Assembly: GCA_949317995.1 (NCBI GenBank)
Contig: OX439039.1
Coordinates: forward strand, 72,984,002 to 73,048,001
DNA: 64,000 bases
Reading direction: 5' to 3'
DNA from: Acholoe squamosa
Lineage: Eukaryota > Annelida > Polychaeta > Phyllodocida > Polynoidae
Below are positions 9,712 to 18,900 of the stretch, piece by piece (the first letter of the stretch is position 1; each line of letters opens with the position of its first letter). Below the pieces are notes generated by a model that saw only the letters and a list, made by a program, of their open reading frames with translations, ran no database searches and was not told where the DNA came from. The translations under genes and the position numbers were made by a program.

Positions 9712-11342
9712 CAGGGATTCGAAGACCATTCGAACCCCTAGTTGCCAGTGTACTGGATTGGTCCATGGATCACATACGACGTTTCCAGGAAGCTGACTCG
9801 ATAACTGCGCAGCTATTGCAATTAGTACCAAAGGGTATACGTCCAGTTAGACCTGAGGTCTCTCTGGAAAATCGAGAAATGAGAAGGTTTCTTGCTCAAT
9901 GGACCGAGCTTGAAGTCCGGAAAGGCGTGTTATACCGCTGGAAGCCATGTAATAATGGTGAGAAAATCATGCAAGTGGTAATACCACATGCCATGAGACA
10001 TGACATTATGTATTTCTGTCATGGACACCGGACCAGTGGTCATTTTGGAAGGAAACGTTCGTTGGCACGACTTTCCAAAAAATACTACTGGCCTGGCATG
10101 ACCAGAGACTTGCAAAGATGGGTAATCACCTGTCCGGATTGTTGTAAAAACAAACCCGGACCCGGGATGGGCAAACTTCCCCTATCCCAAGAACTTTTCG
10201 GAGTTAGATTCGCAAGAATTGGGGTAGACATCATCAGTGGATTGAATACAACCGCTAATGATAATACATGTATGATGGTAGTGTGTGATTATTACACAAA
10301 ATACACTAAAGTATTTCCACTACCGGATCACAAAGCAATTACTTGTGCCGAAGCTTTTGTAAAAGGCTGGGTGCTAAGTTTCGGTGTACCATTAATGTTA
10401 CACAGCGACCAAGGCAGAGAATTCGAATCAAATCTCTGGCAGGGTATGTGCGAATACTTAGCTATTTGTAAGACTAGAACCAATCCGTATAGGCCACAAA
10501 GCGACGGATTGGTAGAAAGGTTCAACAGAACCCTTATCCAAGTTCTAAAGTCACTTGTCAATGAACATATGGATGACTGGGATGAGCAATGTCATTTTGT
10601 GACACATGCTTATAACAGTACGGTACATTCAAGTACAAATTGTACTCCGAACCTTTTAGTATTCGGAGAAGATCTAATAATGCCTGCCGACTTAGTATTT
10701 GGAGTCGTAGGGATGGACCCGAAACTACCTTGCCATGTAGTTTTTGTGGAATGTTTAAGAGACAGATTTAAAAAAGCATATGAGTCTGTCCGAATCGATT
10801 TGGAGAAAAGTGCCAAATGGCAGAAAGTTGGATATGATACCGATCTAAAACATCGGAAATTCCAATCCGGAGATAGAGTTCTTAGACTACATGAACCACT
10901 TAGACACATAAAATTAGCGTCTATCAGTGATTGTACCGTAATTATTAAATCTGACCTTGGTCGACTTTATAAGTCAAATGTGGCCAGACTAAGGAAATGG
11001 TCTGGGAGGGAGACCTCCACAGAAATGTATGGTGAAGGTTCCGGAAAGATCCTGAACCAGAATCGCATAATAGACCAGGTAAAGAACACTACAGTGAAGC
11101 GAGGCCGTGGTAGGCCTAAAGAGTGTTCCGAATCAGTGACACCCGCGCCAACACCGATTAAGCGTGGGGGAGTTAAAAAAGTCTCGGCAGGTGAAGACAA
11201 AAAGAAGAGGAAAGGTGTCTCTAAGGCTAAGAAACACCTAGAAAAGGCTCTTCAGACTGTCAGGTCCGATAAAGAACTATCCGAGAAGGGGAGATACGTT
11301 TGTCGCAGCCCTCGAATTGCCCAGAGGACTGCAGTGACCTAA
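9651..11342 (+). CDS. integrase with chromatin-type basic tail (AT-hook)
   Basis: Inserts the DNA copy into the host genome. The frame is open from 9651; the first GTG is at 9705 and no ATG precedes the domains, so it is probably a part of Pol. It has an HHCC zinc-binding N-terminus (H...H...CPDC between about 9980 and 10150, with the YYWPGM landmark). The core is DD35E: Asp at 10227, Asp at 10407 (HSDQG) and Glu at 10515 (GLVERFNRT). A small barrel-like segment follows (GDRVLRL...). The last 110 residues are rich in Lys and Arg and contain KRGRGRPKE, an AT-hook motif that binds the minor groove of AT-rich DNA. The core is about the usual length, the tail is extra. It is separated from RNase H by a frame change. 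Confidence 0.9.
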   Translation, partial: CLVSNTNPDCTDCGAHRAVLAGIRRPFEPLVASVLDWSMDHIRRFQEADSITAQLLQLVPKGIRPVRPEVSLENREMRRFLAQWTELEVRKGVLYRWKPCNNGEKIMQVVIPHAMRHDIMYFCHGHRTSGHFGRKRSLARLSKKYYWPGMTRDLQRWVITCPDCCKNKPGPGMGKLPLSQELFGVRFARIGVDIISGLNTTANDNTCMMVVCDYYTKYTKVFPLPDHKAITCAEAFVKGWVLSFGVPLMLHSDQGREFESNLWQGMCEYLAICKTRTNPYRPQSDGLVERFNRTLIQVLKSLVNEHMDDWDEQCHFVTHAYNSTVHSSTNCTPNLLVFGEDLIMPADLVFGVVGMDPKLPCHVVFVECLRDRFKKAYESVRIDLEKSAKWQKVGYDTDLKHRKFQSGDRVLRLHEPLRHIKLASISDCTVIIKSDLGRLYKSNVARLRKWSGRETSTEMYGEGSGKILNQNRIIDQVKNTTVKRGRGRPKECSESVTPAPTPIKRGGVKKVSAGEDKKKRKGVSKAKKHLEKALQTVRSDKELSEKGRYVCRSPRIAQRTAVT

Positions 11343-11850
11343 CCTGTATACACAACAGGTGTAATGTTTACATTTAGAGGAACGGATGACAACTGACCCG
11401 AAAGGCTTATTTGTCGCCGCCGCATGATGTACCAATGGGTAGTGGACGGATAATCCGGTGGATTTGCTTAAGCTTTCCATAATCTCCACTTAAATCCCCA
11501 GACGAGTCATCGGCGTGAGCGATAATTACCTAAAAACAATCAGTTTGTTGATGTTCCGCTTGTAGCACGTGCGTTTCCGCATGACGTCACCGTGTCCAGT
11601 CTCGGCTGACCTCTCGTGACCTCGCGGGATGCGGGGAAATGACGTCACGAAAGCTGGCCTGTCGCCATATTTGTTTTCGGTAACGTTCAAGACGGTCGAG
11701 CTCGCTCCCTTCTTGGATTTTACCGGTTAGCAAACCCCTCCTTGCTCCTCCAGAGTCTGTCTCCTGGTAGGCAGACTTCGTCTGTGTCGGCCCCGGCGCC
11801 GTAAAAGCCGGAAAAAGGAGTAGTTTACTCCCGTGGGCGATTCCCCAGTC
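11343..11850 (+). promoter_or_regulatory. spacer between integrase and third ORF, candidate internal promoter
   Basis: About 500 bp without a gene, GC-richer than the tail of the element. It has two perfect TGACGTCA palindromes (11582-11589 and 11640-11647), the CREB/ATF binding site, 58 bases apart. CCATATT at 11665-11671 resembles a YY1 core. No clear TATA box was seen. It could instead hold a splice acceptor for a subgenomic mRNA. Confidence 0.4.
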
Positions 11851-14493
11851 ATGGCTGAGGAATCCGTAGCTGCAGCCAAGCTATCCGGTGACCCGGATAA
11901 GCTGACTCCGTCCGCAGAAGCTTTTCCGGAAGCTTTGTCACCTGTTACACAGGAAGAGAGCGAGATGATGGACGTGGAGGAACCCACGGATCGCTCGTTC
12001 GAGGAGAAGCTGGCTTCATTTTCACTGAATGAGCCAGAGAAGATGTTATCTCCACTCCCACCCGAGGGAACCGGAGGGGCTGCGAGTGCTGAACCCGCAG
12101 CGACTGAGTCCGAAACCACCCAAGTCGACGGACCGGAGGATCAGTGGAAGCCAGCAGTGGCTGACCCGTTCCCAGTAGATTACGATGGTCGCTACCTGTA
12201 TGTCCACCCGGAACTGCAGGCACAAGTGACCTACGCGGACGGTACACCAGTTAGGATGGACCCGAAAGTAAGGATAGCTATCGAGGGTGTCATGGCTCCC
12301 GAACAGCTGACCAGGACGCCTCCCGAATGGCTTCGAGACTGGCCGTGGTTCCAACGGGGACTTATGGTGGACGCTGGTTTCAGTGCAACCGCGTATGAAG
12401 CCAACCGAGCCTTCGAGCTCGGGGCGTATCCGAAGCCTGACAAGTCCCTGTGGAACGTCAAGGCTACGAACATTAACTGGGTAGGCTGTGTCTGGGATCC
12501 CGAGGGGCAGACCTACCCACGTCCTTGTGCCACCCGGCCCCAATACCGGACCACAAAGGAGTTCAGGGAAGCCGCTGCTAACTTCGAACAGTGGGACGAC
12601 GGTTTTTACATAACCGAGAAAGAGTTAGTGGATGTTCAAAACAACTCACTAATCGGTATGGACTGTAATGCAGCCATTCGGACGGTACTCGTCCGCCGAA
12701 TGACTGCTGAACAGGAGGCCCAGGAAGAGGCTAAGAGGGCCGGGGAAGTACCCGCACCTCCTATCCCCGACCTGAAGCTTGCCACCAGGAGCTCAGCCAG
12801 TGCTACACCAGCCACCGGCAGTACTACCACTCCGGTAGAAGCCTCGACCTCCAGCGCATCCGGAACCCAGGAACCGGAGGAAGACTGGAAGGTCAGCAAG
12901 AACAGGAGGTCCGCTGCTCGGAAGCTCAAGAATCTCCCGGATTCTGCTAGAGCCGAGCCGAAACCCAGCACCTCAGCCACTGGTAGTACTGCCATGGAAG
13001 TTGAGTCGTCTGACGAGGAGTCGGTGCACGAATCCTCGGTTGAGTATGATGAGAAGGCCACTCCGTCAACTCAAACCGAGGCCGAGAGTTGGGCTAACGC
13101 CAAATCCGGATTCAAAACCCGGATTCCGATGTGTTTCTCCGACTGTGCCTACGGAGTAAAGAAGGACGGCTCTACCCTCTATGCCTGCCCGGACTCAGTC
13201 AACAAGAATAATGAGTCAGATGATGAAGATTGGATGCGTCTTTCGGACGAGGACCCCAATCCGAGCAAAGCCTATCGAAAGATGTGGCTTATGCTAAACC
13301 ACACCGAAGGGTACTACACTTATACCCAGAGGAGGAAGCTGCGTTGGGCTCTAGAGAAGTGGTACGGTGACGACCAGAAGTCCTGTCCCTTCTCTATCTG
13401 CCAGGATGCGAGTGATGTCTCGGTCCGGACCTGGAGTACTCCAGCCCGGTTCCAAAGGCATCTGGTAGAGACCCACTTCCACCATCACCCGGTTTACATT
13501 TGTGATCCGAGTTATGGTAAGAAGGGTAAGAAGTGTACTACGAAGGTGCAATACAGCCGACGTAGTGATCTGGCGAGACACCAGAAGAAATGCCACGCAG
13601 AAGGTTTAGACGGGGCTTGGAAGCGCATCATGGAGCTTCATCAGGAACTCATGAAGGAGTTCGATAGTCTGAGCGAGGATGCTTGGTCTAAGATCCGACC
13701 GGGGGACCAAGTCCTCTGCGAGGTTCCGAAGACCAAGGATTCAAAACTCCGCGCGAAGATAGTCCTGACTCCTGGAAAGGGTAAACTGGACATGCACGAG
13801 TCTCTCTGGCAGAAATGCGAGGAATCCGGCAAGGAAGGAAAGAGAGCTCGTGAAAGGAGCAGAAGAGACCAGAACCGTGGTGGCAACGGTAATGGTCAGA
13901 GCACCACTGCTAAACCTAAAGTCAGAGCAGAGGACCGCTCCAGGTCTCCTCTGGCTCGGCACCCCCACGAGCAGGCTCAGGGCACTCCGGTGTTCAAGAA
14001 GCCCGAACCTGCCGGATACGCTGGAGCCGTATCAAAGCCTGGGAAGGTTAATCCCCGTAACTTTCCGTCCTTGACCCAGGGACCTGGACCTGAGAGCCAG
14101 ACCTTGGTCGTAGGAAAGGATGGTCGTCTTGTCCCTAAGAAGACCTCAGCACCTGCTGCCGCCGGATCCGCATCCGCTCCAGCCGCCCTGCCAGTCAACT
14201 TCACCCAGGAGCAGTTAAACATGTACTTGCAAATGGGATTGAAGCAGAACCCGCCTCCTGCCTACTGTGTACCATCAGCAGGCGTGTCCGGATACCCCAA
14301 ACCCAGAAGTGGTCCGCAGGCCGCATCGACTCCCCCCAAGGCTGTCGCTGCACCTGCGAAACCAAAAGACGCCATTACCATTAAAACCGGTAATGCGGAA
14401 ATTTGGTTTGAGAAGTCTCGCCAAGGGGAGGCAGATGTCCAGAAGGCCATCTACACCCACTGGGAAAAGTGTGTCCGTGAGAAGGCCACATAA
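11851..14493 (+). CDS. third ORF of the retrotransposon: zinc-finger protein in the envelope position
   Basis: 880 residues from the ATG at 11851, which has G at -3 and +4; an in-frame GTG lies six codons upstream. I do not recognise the family. It has no signal peptide, no membrane segment and no furin-like site, so it does not look like an envelope protein. An acidic N-terminus is followed by a Trp-rich unknown region (residues about 110-280) and Ser/Thr/Glu-rich linkers. Two C2H2-like fingers follow: C512-x4-C517-x19-H537-x4-H542 and C551-x10-C562-x14-H577-x4-H582. The second has the SRRSDLARH helix typical of DNA-reading fingers but a stretched Cys-Cys loop. After them comes a Lys/Arg-rich segment, then a Pro/Ala-rich tail. 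Codon use is GC-rich compared with gag. A role in nucleic-acid binding or regulation is an inference. It ends at a TAA, after which the same frame continues. Confidence 0.8.
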   Translation: MAEESVAAAKLSGDPDKLTPSAEAFPEALSPVTQEESEMMDVEEPTDRSFEEKLASFSLNEPEKMLSPLPPEGTGGAASAEPAATESETTQVDGPEDQWKPAVADPFPVDYDGRYLYVHPELQAQVTYADGTPVRMDPKVRIAIEGVMAPEQLTRTPPEWLRDWPWFQRGLMVDAGFSATAYEANRAFELGAYPKPDKSLWNVKATNINWVGCVWDPEGQTYPRPCATRPQYRTTKEFREAAANFEQWDDGFYITEKELVDVQNNSLIGMDCNAAIRTVLVRRMTAEQEAQEEAKRAGEVPAPPIPDLKLATRSSASATPATGSTTTPVEASTSSASGTQEPEEDWKVSKNRRSAARKLKNLPDSARAEPKPSTSATGSTAMEVESSDEESVHESSVEYDEKATPSTQTEAESWANAKSGFKTRIPMCFSDCAYGVKKDGSTLYACPDSVNKNNESDDEDWMRLSDEDPNPSKAYRKMWLMLNHTEGYYTYTQRRKLRWALEKWYGDDQKSCPFSICQDASDVSVRTWSTPARFQRHLVETHFHHHPVYICDPSYGKKGKKCTTKVQYSRRSDLARHQKKCHAEGLDGAWKRIMELHQELMKEFDSLSEDAWSKIRPGDQVLCEVPKTKDSKLRAKIVLTPGKGKLDMHESLWQKCEESGKEGKRARERSRRDQNRGGNGNGQSTTAKPKVRAEDRSRSPLARHPHEQAQGTPVFKKPEPAGYAGAVSKPGKVNPRNFPSLTQGPGPESQTLVVGKDGRLVPKKTSAPAAAGSASAPAALPVNFTQEQLNMYLQMGLKQNPPPAYCVPSAGVSGYPKPRSGPQAASTPPKAVAAPAKPKDAITIKTGNAEIWFEKSRQGEADVQKAIYTHWEKCVREKAT

Positions 14494-14784
14494 TTCCATC
14501 AGGGACTTCTAAATGACACCCTGTTGTGTATGAAGGAGGTCGCGGATGCTGAAAAGCAGCGCCTCGAGACCCTCATTCGGGACGACGTAAAGGCCCAGGA
14601 GGAGGCTGCCGCAGCTGCCCAAGAAAAGGCAGCTATGGACGTACACGTCTTGGAGAAACGTGTAAATACCAACTTGAACACTAAGTTCATGAGGGTATTC
14701 GGAGTCGACCTCGACGAGTGGGACGGCACTCCCGAGTCGGCTCTAGCTCTTCTTAAGAAGAAGCATGCGAAGAAATCCGTCTAA
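14494..14784 (+). CDS. in-frame continuation of the third ORF beyond a TAA (coiled coil)
   Basis: Same reading frame as the preceding ORF, with no stop between 14494 and the final TAA at 14782-14784 (96 codons). The first ATG is at 14530. The sequence is Glu/Ala/Lys-rich with heptad-like spacing (a run of Ala and Gln around QEEAAAAAQEKAA), then a short DLDEWDGT segment and a Lys-rich end. Composition matches the upstream ORF. The simplest reading is that the 14491 TAA is a point nonsense change in this copy, or a read-through stop. Separate initiation at 14530 is also possible. Confidence 0.6.
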   Translation, partial: FHQGLLNDTLLCMKEVADAEKQRLETLIRDDVKAQEEAAAAAQEKAAMDVHVLEKRVNTNLNTKFMRVFGVDLDEWDGTPESALALLKKKHAKKSV

Positions 14785-16330
14785 GCATGCTACGGGTTAT
14801 TTTCCATAATTTTTTTCTCTCCACCACTAAATAACCAGATATAGTCTTTGCGGAACCCTACAGGTCTGCGAATGTTTTCTTCATTAGTATATGAACACCT
14901 GTTGTATGTGTTCCGGGTTCCTCTTATGACCAGCTTATTGTATAATTCAGGCTGTATAATCCTTATTGTACCCTGAATAGTCTATTCGGATTCAGAACTT
15001 CACTTATGGACAATCCGATAGTAGACTTGCTGCTGTCAAATGTATCCGGATGCCGGTTCCAGACTTCTGCTGCTACCTGTGCTAACCACTTACTAGGATG
15101 GACTTTACGATTTACCTCTACAATTCATCTATACTCCCGAATGGACTTATACTACATGTTACTACTACTTCCGGACCAGCCTATATTGGACTATTTTACT
15201 TATGTCAACAAAGCCTAAACGGATTACGATTCTATACAGTTGACAAAACCGGATCTACAATTCACTTCTACATTCTACACCATTCGGATATACCTATGAA
15301 CTTTAGCACTTCTAGAGGATTGTGGGTAGCTGCCCCAAATTCATCTACCGTGTTCACTCTAATAACTATAGACTCTAGCACGTCCATCCCGTGGTTAGCT
15401 GACCACACCTACCAGCTAGTATCCGGAGGGCTACAGCAGAAGACTCCAGCAGCATCTATCATTTTTTTAAATTGTACATGTTATCATATGTCTATTTTTC
15501 TATAATGTTATTTGTATGTGCATATCCACTACACTGGTTACAACTTACTTTATATTGTGATACGGGTATATATATATCTGTTGGTACGGATCTCAAATTA
15601 CTGTTCATATTTATAATATAAGATCCGGTAAACTACACCAGAATATACGCATTATTGTCCTGCGAGACATGTTGTATCATAAATATATTAATCTGGTGTT
15701 ATAAAGGTTATTTGGTACACGGTGATATCATATATATCATTATATTCATTACTGCACCGTGAAGTTTTTTTGTTTTTTTTCTAGTAATACAAATGGTTCT
15801 ATTCGTACTACTCACGGAATCCTTAACGGATCCATATGGTTATATCATACAATGATATTATAAGATTATATGTCATTAGATAGTGTAGTTACTCTAACAG
15901 TCTTTTTCAAGACTATATAATCAAAATGTGGTATTAATAACTACAAACGCATATGAATGTTATTACATAATGTATTTAATGTTAACAGTTCCGTTACATA
16001 TAACTGTTACTATCACATGTATACGAATTATAATACTTGTTCTATTAATTATACCGTACACATGATATGTTATCCTATGGTATAATAAGCTAATTAACAG
16101 TTCCGATACATATAACTGTTATTCATTTAAGTAATTTGTATCATATTCGAACATTCAATTTGTCATTATGTAACTACATACACTATCGAATATATGTATA
16201 TGACATTCAAATCATATTTAACCTGGTGTTAATGTTATATCTATGGTTGTACCTCTATTACTAATGGTTTAGACATATAGATATGTTATCCTAGTAATAT
16301 TACTATAACTATAACACCCTCCTAAATGTC
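14785..16330 (+). other. AT-rich 3' noncoding tail of the retrotransposon
   Basis: About 1.5 kb, strongly AT-rich after 15460, with many TTCGGAT or CCGGAT motifs before that. An open frame of 135 codons at 15098-15505 has no recognisable motif. Two matching stem-loops (TAACAGTT...AACTGTTA) lie at 15983-16009 and 16095-16121. This could hold packaging, export or 3' end signals, but nothing is proven. Confidence 0.5.
15983..16121 (+). repeat. pair of TAACAGTT/AACTGTTA stem-loops
   Basis: Two copies of an 8-bp inverted repeat with an 11-base loop of related sequence (CCGTTACATAT and CCGATACATAT), 112 bases apart. The arms are perfect in both copies. Confidence 0.6.
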
Positions 16331-16341
16331 TGGGAGAGTGG
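16331..16341 (+). promoter_or_regulatory. polypurine tract
   Basis: TGGGAGAGTGG directly abuts the 3' LTR. It is a purine-rich run in the position where plus-strand DNA synthesis is primed. Confidence 0.65.
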
Positions 16342-16717
16342 TGTAGAGGTACGCATTGTCTAACCATAGAGTTGGGTACCGTCTGACGTGGCGGGTGAGT
16401 CGAGTCGTCAGACGTTCCTCAGGTTCCGGATAGGTGGCAGCACCGATCCGGGTCTGTGGGGACATCTGACGACGAACACCTGGGTCCTTATATAAAGCCC
16501 AGGGCTCAGTCGCTACGTCAGAGGCCCTTCTGGCCTCCGCACCATGTAGACCATTATCCATCAACATTAGCTGCCTCTTCTATACCATCCGGCAGCCGTG
16601 AGTGTACACTAAGAAATAAAACTAACCGTTGGCATACACTTGGAATACTGTCTTACTCTTTCTTTCCGAATCGTAAGACCCGAACCCCCCAGGTCCGTAA
16701 GGCCACAAACCCTTACA
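16342..16717 (+). repeat. 3' LTR
   Basis: Same length and termini as the 5' LTR, three mismatches in 376. TATA box at 16489-16496 and a polyadenylation signal are conserved. Confidence 0.95.
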
Positions 16718-17030
16718 CAAACAATGTTAATGAAATACAGACATGCACTTGGGGTGATAAAGGACCCATTACAGGAGATTGAGATGACCTCTGAGGGTGT
16801 CTCAGCTAAATGCTGTCGTAGGGCACTTACTAGAGGTTAGATGGAAAAGTATTTAGTACAATGTTGTACTATTTGCCCCAACTATTTTATTATGAAATGG
16901 GCAATTTTTATCTCTACTAGAGGCTCCAGCTGTTACCTTTGTACTAGAGGTGGGGTCTTACTATTCAACCACATTCTTCTACTGGAAATGCCAATTACCT
17001 CTAGTAGTGACTTTAACCTATAGTTGGCTA

Positions 17031-17858
17031 TTAAGAAACACCACCCTGGGCCTCTATCAGGGCCTTGTTCGCATCTCCCCACACTCCCTTAGCTTTCTTG
17101 TCATCCTTGGTTTTCTGCAAAGACAGGAGTGATTGTATTTTATCACAGGGTTTATTGAAGCGGTACATGGTTGCAAAGTCAATGTTTACATTATCGGTAA
17201 ATAGTCGCTTCCGTATTGTCACAATAGTTTCATGATCAAAACTGCAATCATTTTCCACCAAATCTCTATGACGGATAGTGTTCGGTATATAATTTTCATT
17301 TTGAATGCCAGAATGCGGGATAGTTGTATGATCGATTTGCATGGAATCGATTTCTGTTTTGCCGGTCGGTGAATTTGGTTGATCTCCACTGGAGGCCGCC
17401 ATGTTGGATTCACCACCGCAAACAAAGTCCTGTTTTGTATGAGACAGTGCTTTCATTGATTTTGGTTATAGAATCATTGGAATCAGGGATTTCTGACAAA
17501 ATCCTTTTAATTTCTTCCTCATTATCACTATCAGAGTCAGATTAGTTTCGTCGCGGCGGCTAGCTTTAGCTATACTGAAGCTGGTTCTCGGCAACCGCCG
17601 TTTGACTCCAGGAGTACTAACGCTAGTTTGACTGATACCAGCTGATAAATGTTCTAGTGAGCCGGTGAGCGGCATTGTTTGAATCAAGTTGGTTTGTTTT
17701 AAACGAATCAATCGCTTAACAGTCAAAGTGGAAGGTTGGGAGGAACTTGCCTTGTTCTCCTTATCATTGCCATTGGCACTTGATGGTTTAGGTCCAAATG
17801 TAAAGGTCAGTTTTTGACGCTTCGCGGCATTGCCCTCCGTGGTTTCGTCCCCCGGCAT
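17031..17858 (-). pseudogene. broken open-frame cluster, unknown protein
   Basis: Three overlapping minus-strand frames follow each other. From ATG 17858 a Lys/Ser-rich frame runs to about 17530 (starts MPGDETTEGN). An acidic frame (SDSDNEEEIKRIL) then runs to about 17420. A third frame from 17456 ends at 17031. An AATAAA lies downstream at about 16890. Such a relay suggests one coding sequence of roughly 270 residues interrupted by small indels, or an intron-containing gene that I cannot resolve. I do not recognise the product. The first ATG lies in a GCCATGCCG context and the upstream strand has ATGGCGGAC-like repeats. Confidence 0.3.
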
Positions 17859-17939
17859 GGCGGACAAAATGGCGGACACTCGGTTCGCTAACTTAAAAGT
17901 TACAGTGAAAGTGGGACAGATCGCTATCACTATCAGTGA

Positions 17940-18180
17940 ATGGAACTGTATTACAATACTCTCTTGGAGTATGGGAGTAAATCACTCGGATTTCTCACAG
18001 GTATGAATGTGCTGAAGGTTGGAGGTGCTAGGAAAATAACAAGAGAGGTGGACGTAGGTCTGTTGTCTCCCAACACTACACTCAGATTGGACTCAGGTAA
18101 GCCAGACTTTGCCGCTTCTCACTTCTGCCTGGTCACATGACATCATATCAGCAATCTCATTGGTTAAAGCAAATAAACAG
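17940..18180. repeat. dispersed repeat related to 28.77-28.87 kb
   Basis: The segment with GACGTAGGTCTGTTGTCTCC and CCCAACACTACA resembles 28755-28860, which has CCCAACACTACATTCTGACTGGAC. Both are followed by a stretch ending in a CAT...CATTGG or GATTGG sequence. No function assigned. Confidence 0.35.
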
Positions 18181-18299
18181 GTCAGTGTTTTTTTGCTAAA
18201 AATGTTCTGTTCTGGTCTCACATTTATTTTTTTTTTCTAAAAAACAGCTGGGGGTCTTTGTGAGTGGCTTAAGAAAATTTTAATAAAAAGGTTTTAGTG

Positions 18300-18900
18300 G
18301 TTCTTATGATGTTATGCTGAGTGTTTCAGCCCTCTCGGGGAGAGAAGGGTTTTATTTATATACCCCTATGAATATATGTATGCACAGCGGTCTGGAGGCC
18401 ATTTCTTAACACACTACGACTGCTGTCCTTTAAATCGTAGTGAGAACCCAACAATTTGGCCTTAACAGTACCATGCACTAGTAGTCCCTAATGTCTGCAC
18501 CAGTTCGACTGCCCTACTCAACCTTATGTAATTACTGCATAGCTGCTTATCCTAGTGAGCAGTCGTAGTGCAGTTCCTACGAAAGCCTGGTATATTCATT
18601 CATTTTTAAATCGTAGTGGCTGTGTGCAGTCGTAGTACATTGAGAAATGGCCTCCTGACCTACAGAGTTATCAACATGTGACTACTGGTTCAAATGGAAG
18701 TGGACTTATGAGTGTATAAGCAAAGTACACTGAGTCAACCCAAGTCGCAGTTTTTGACTCAAAACCTCACAGATCTGCAAAAAAATCCCACACTCACTCA
18801 CAGTAGGATTTTTTTGAATACCGGTATAAAAATTCCCTTGAGCAGAGAAATACCTCTAGAAAGAGTAAGGAGAATAAAATCCGAAATCCTATGTTCTAAC
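18300..18900. repeat. dispersed repeat with TTTCAGCCCTC and AGTCGCAGTTT blocks
   Basis: Blocks at 18326 (GTTTCAGCCCTCTCGGGG) and 18744 (AGTCGCAGTTTTTGACTC) recur in the same order at 29270 and 29450. Several copies of TCGTAGTG and its variants lie between 18410 and 18640. This is a repeat family, not a gene. Confidence 0.45.

Larger units (their letters stand above)
3915..16717 (+). mobile_element. complete-length Gypsy-type LTR retrotransposon with an extra zinc-finger ORF
   Basis: Two 376-bp direct LTRs that begin TGTAGAGG and end CCTTACA bound a 12.05-kb interior. The flanks repeat CAAA (3911-3914 and 16718-16721), a 4-bp target-site duplication; a shared A would make it 5 if the LTR edge is moved by one base. 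The interior has a primer-binding site, gag, protease-RT-RNase H, integrase, then a third ORF and a 1.5-kb AT-rich tail ending in a purine tract. The order protease, RT, RNase H, integrase and the DD35E integrase place it in Gypsy/Ty3 (Metaviridae-like). The LTRs differ at three positions (99.2 percent identity), so insertion was recent. Three coding breaks are visible: the gag-pol boundary, the RNase H-integrase boundary, and a stop inside the third ORF. At 12.8 kb it is long for Gypsy. Confidence 0.95.

Noticed and set aside
15098-15505. 135-codon frame in the 3' tail of the retrotransposon
   Set aside because: No recognisable domain and it overlaps another open frame; composition follows repeated TTCGGAT motifs. 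Kept only as a mention.
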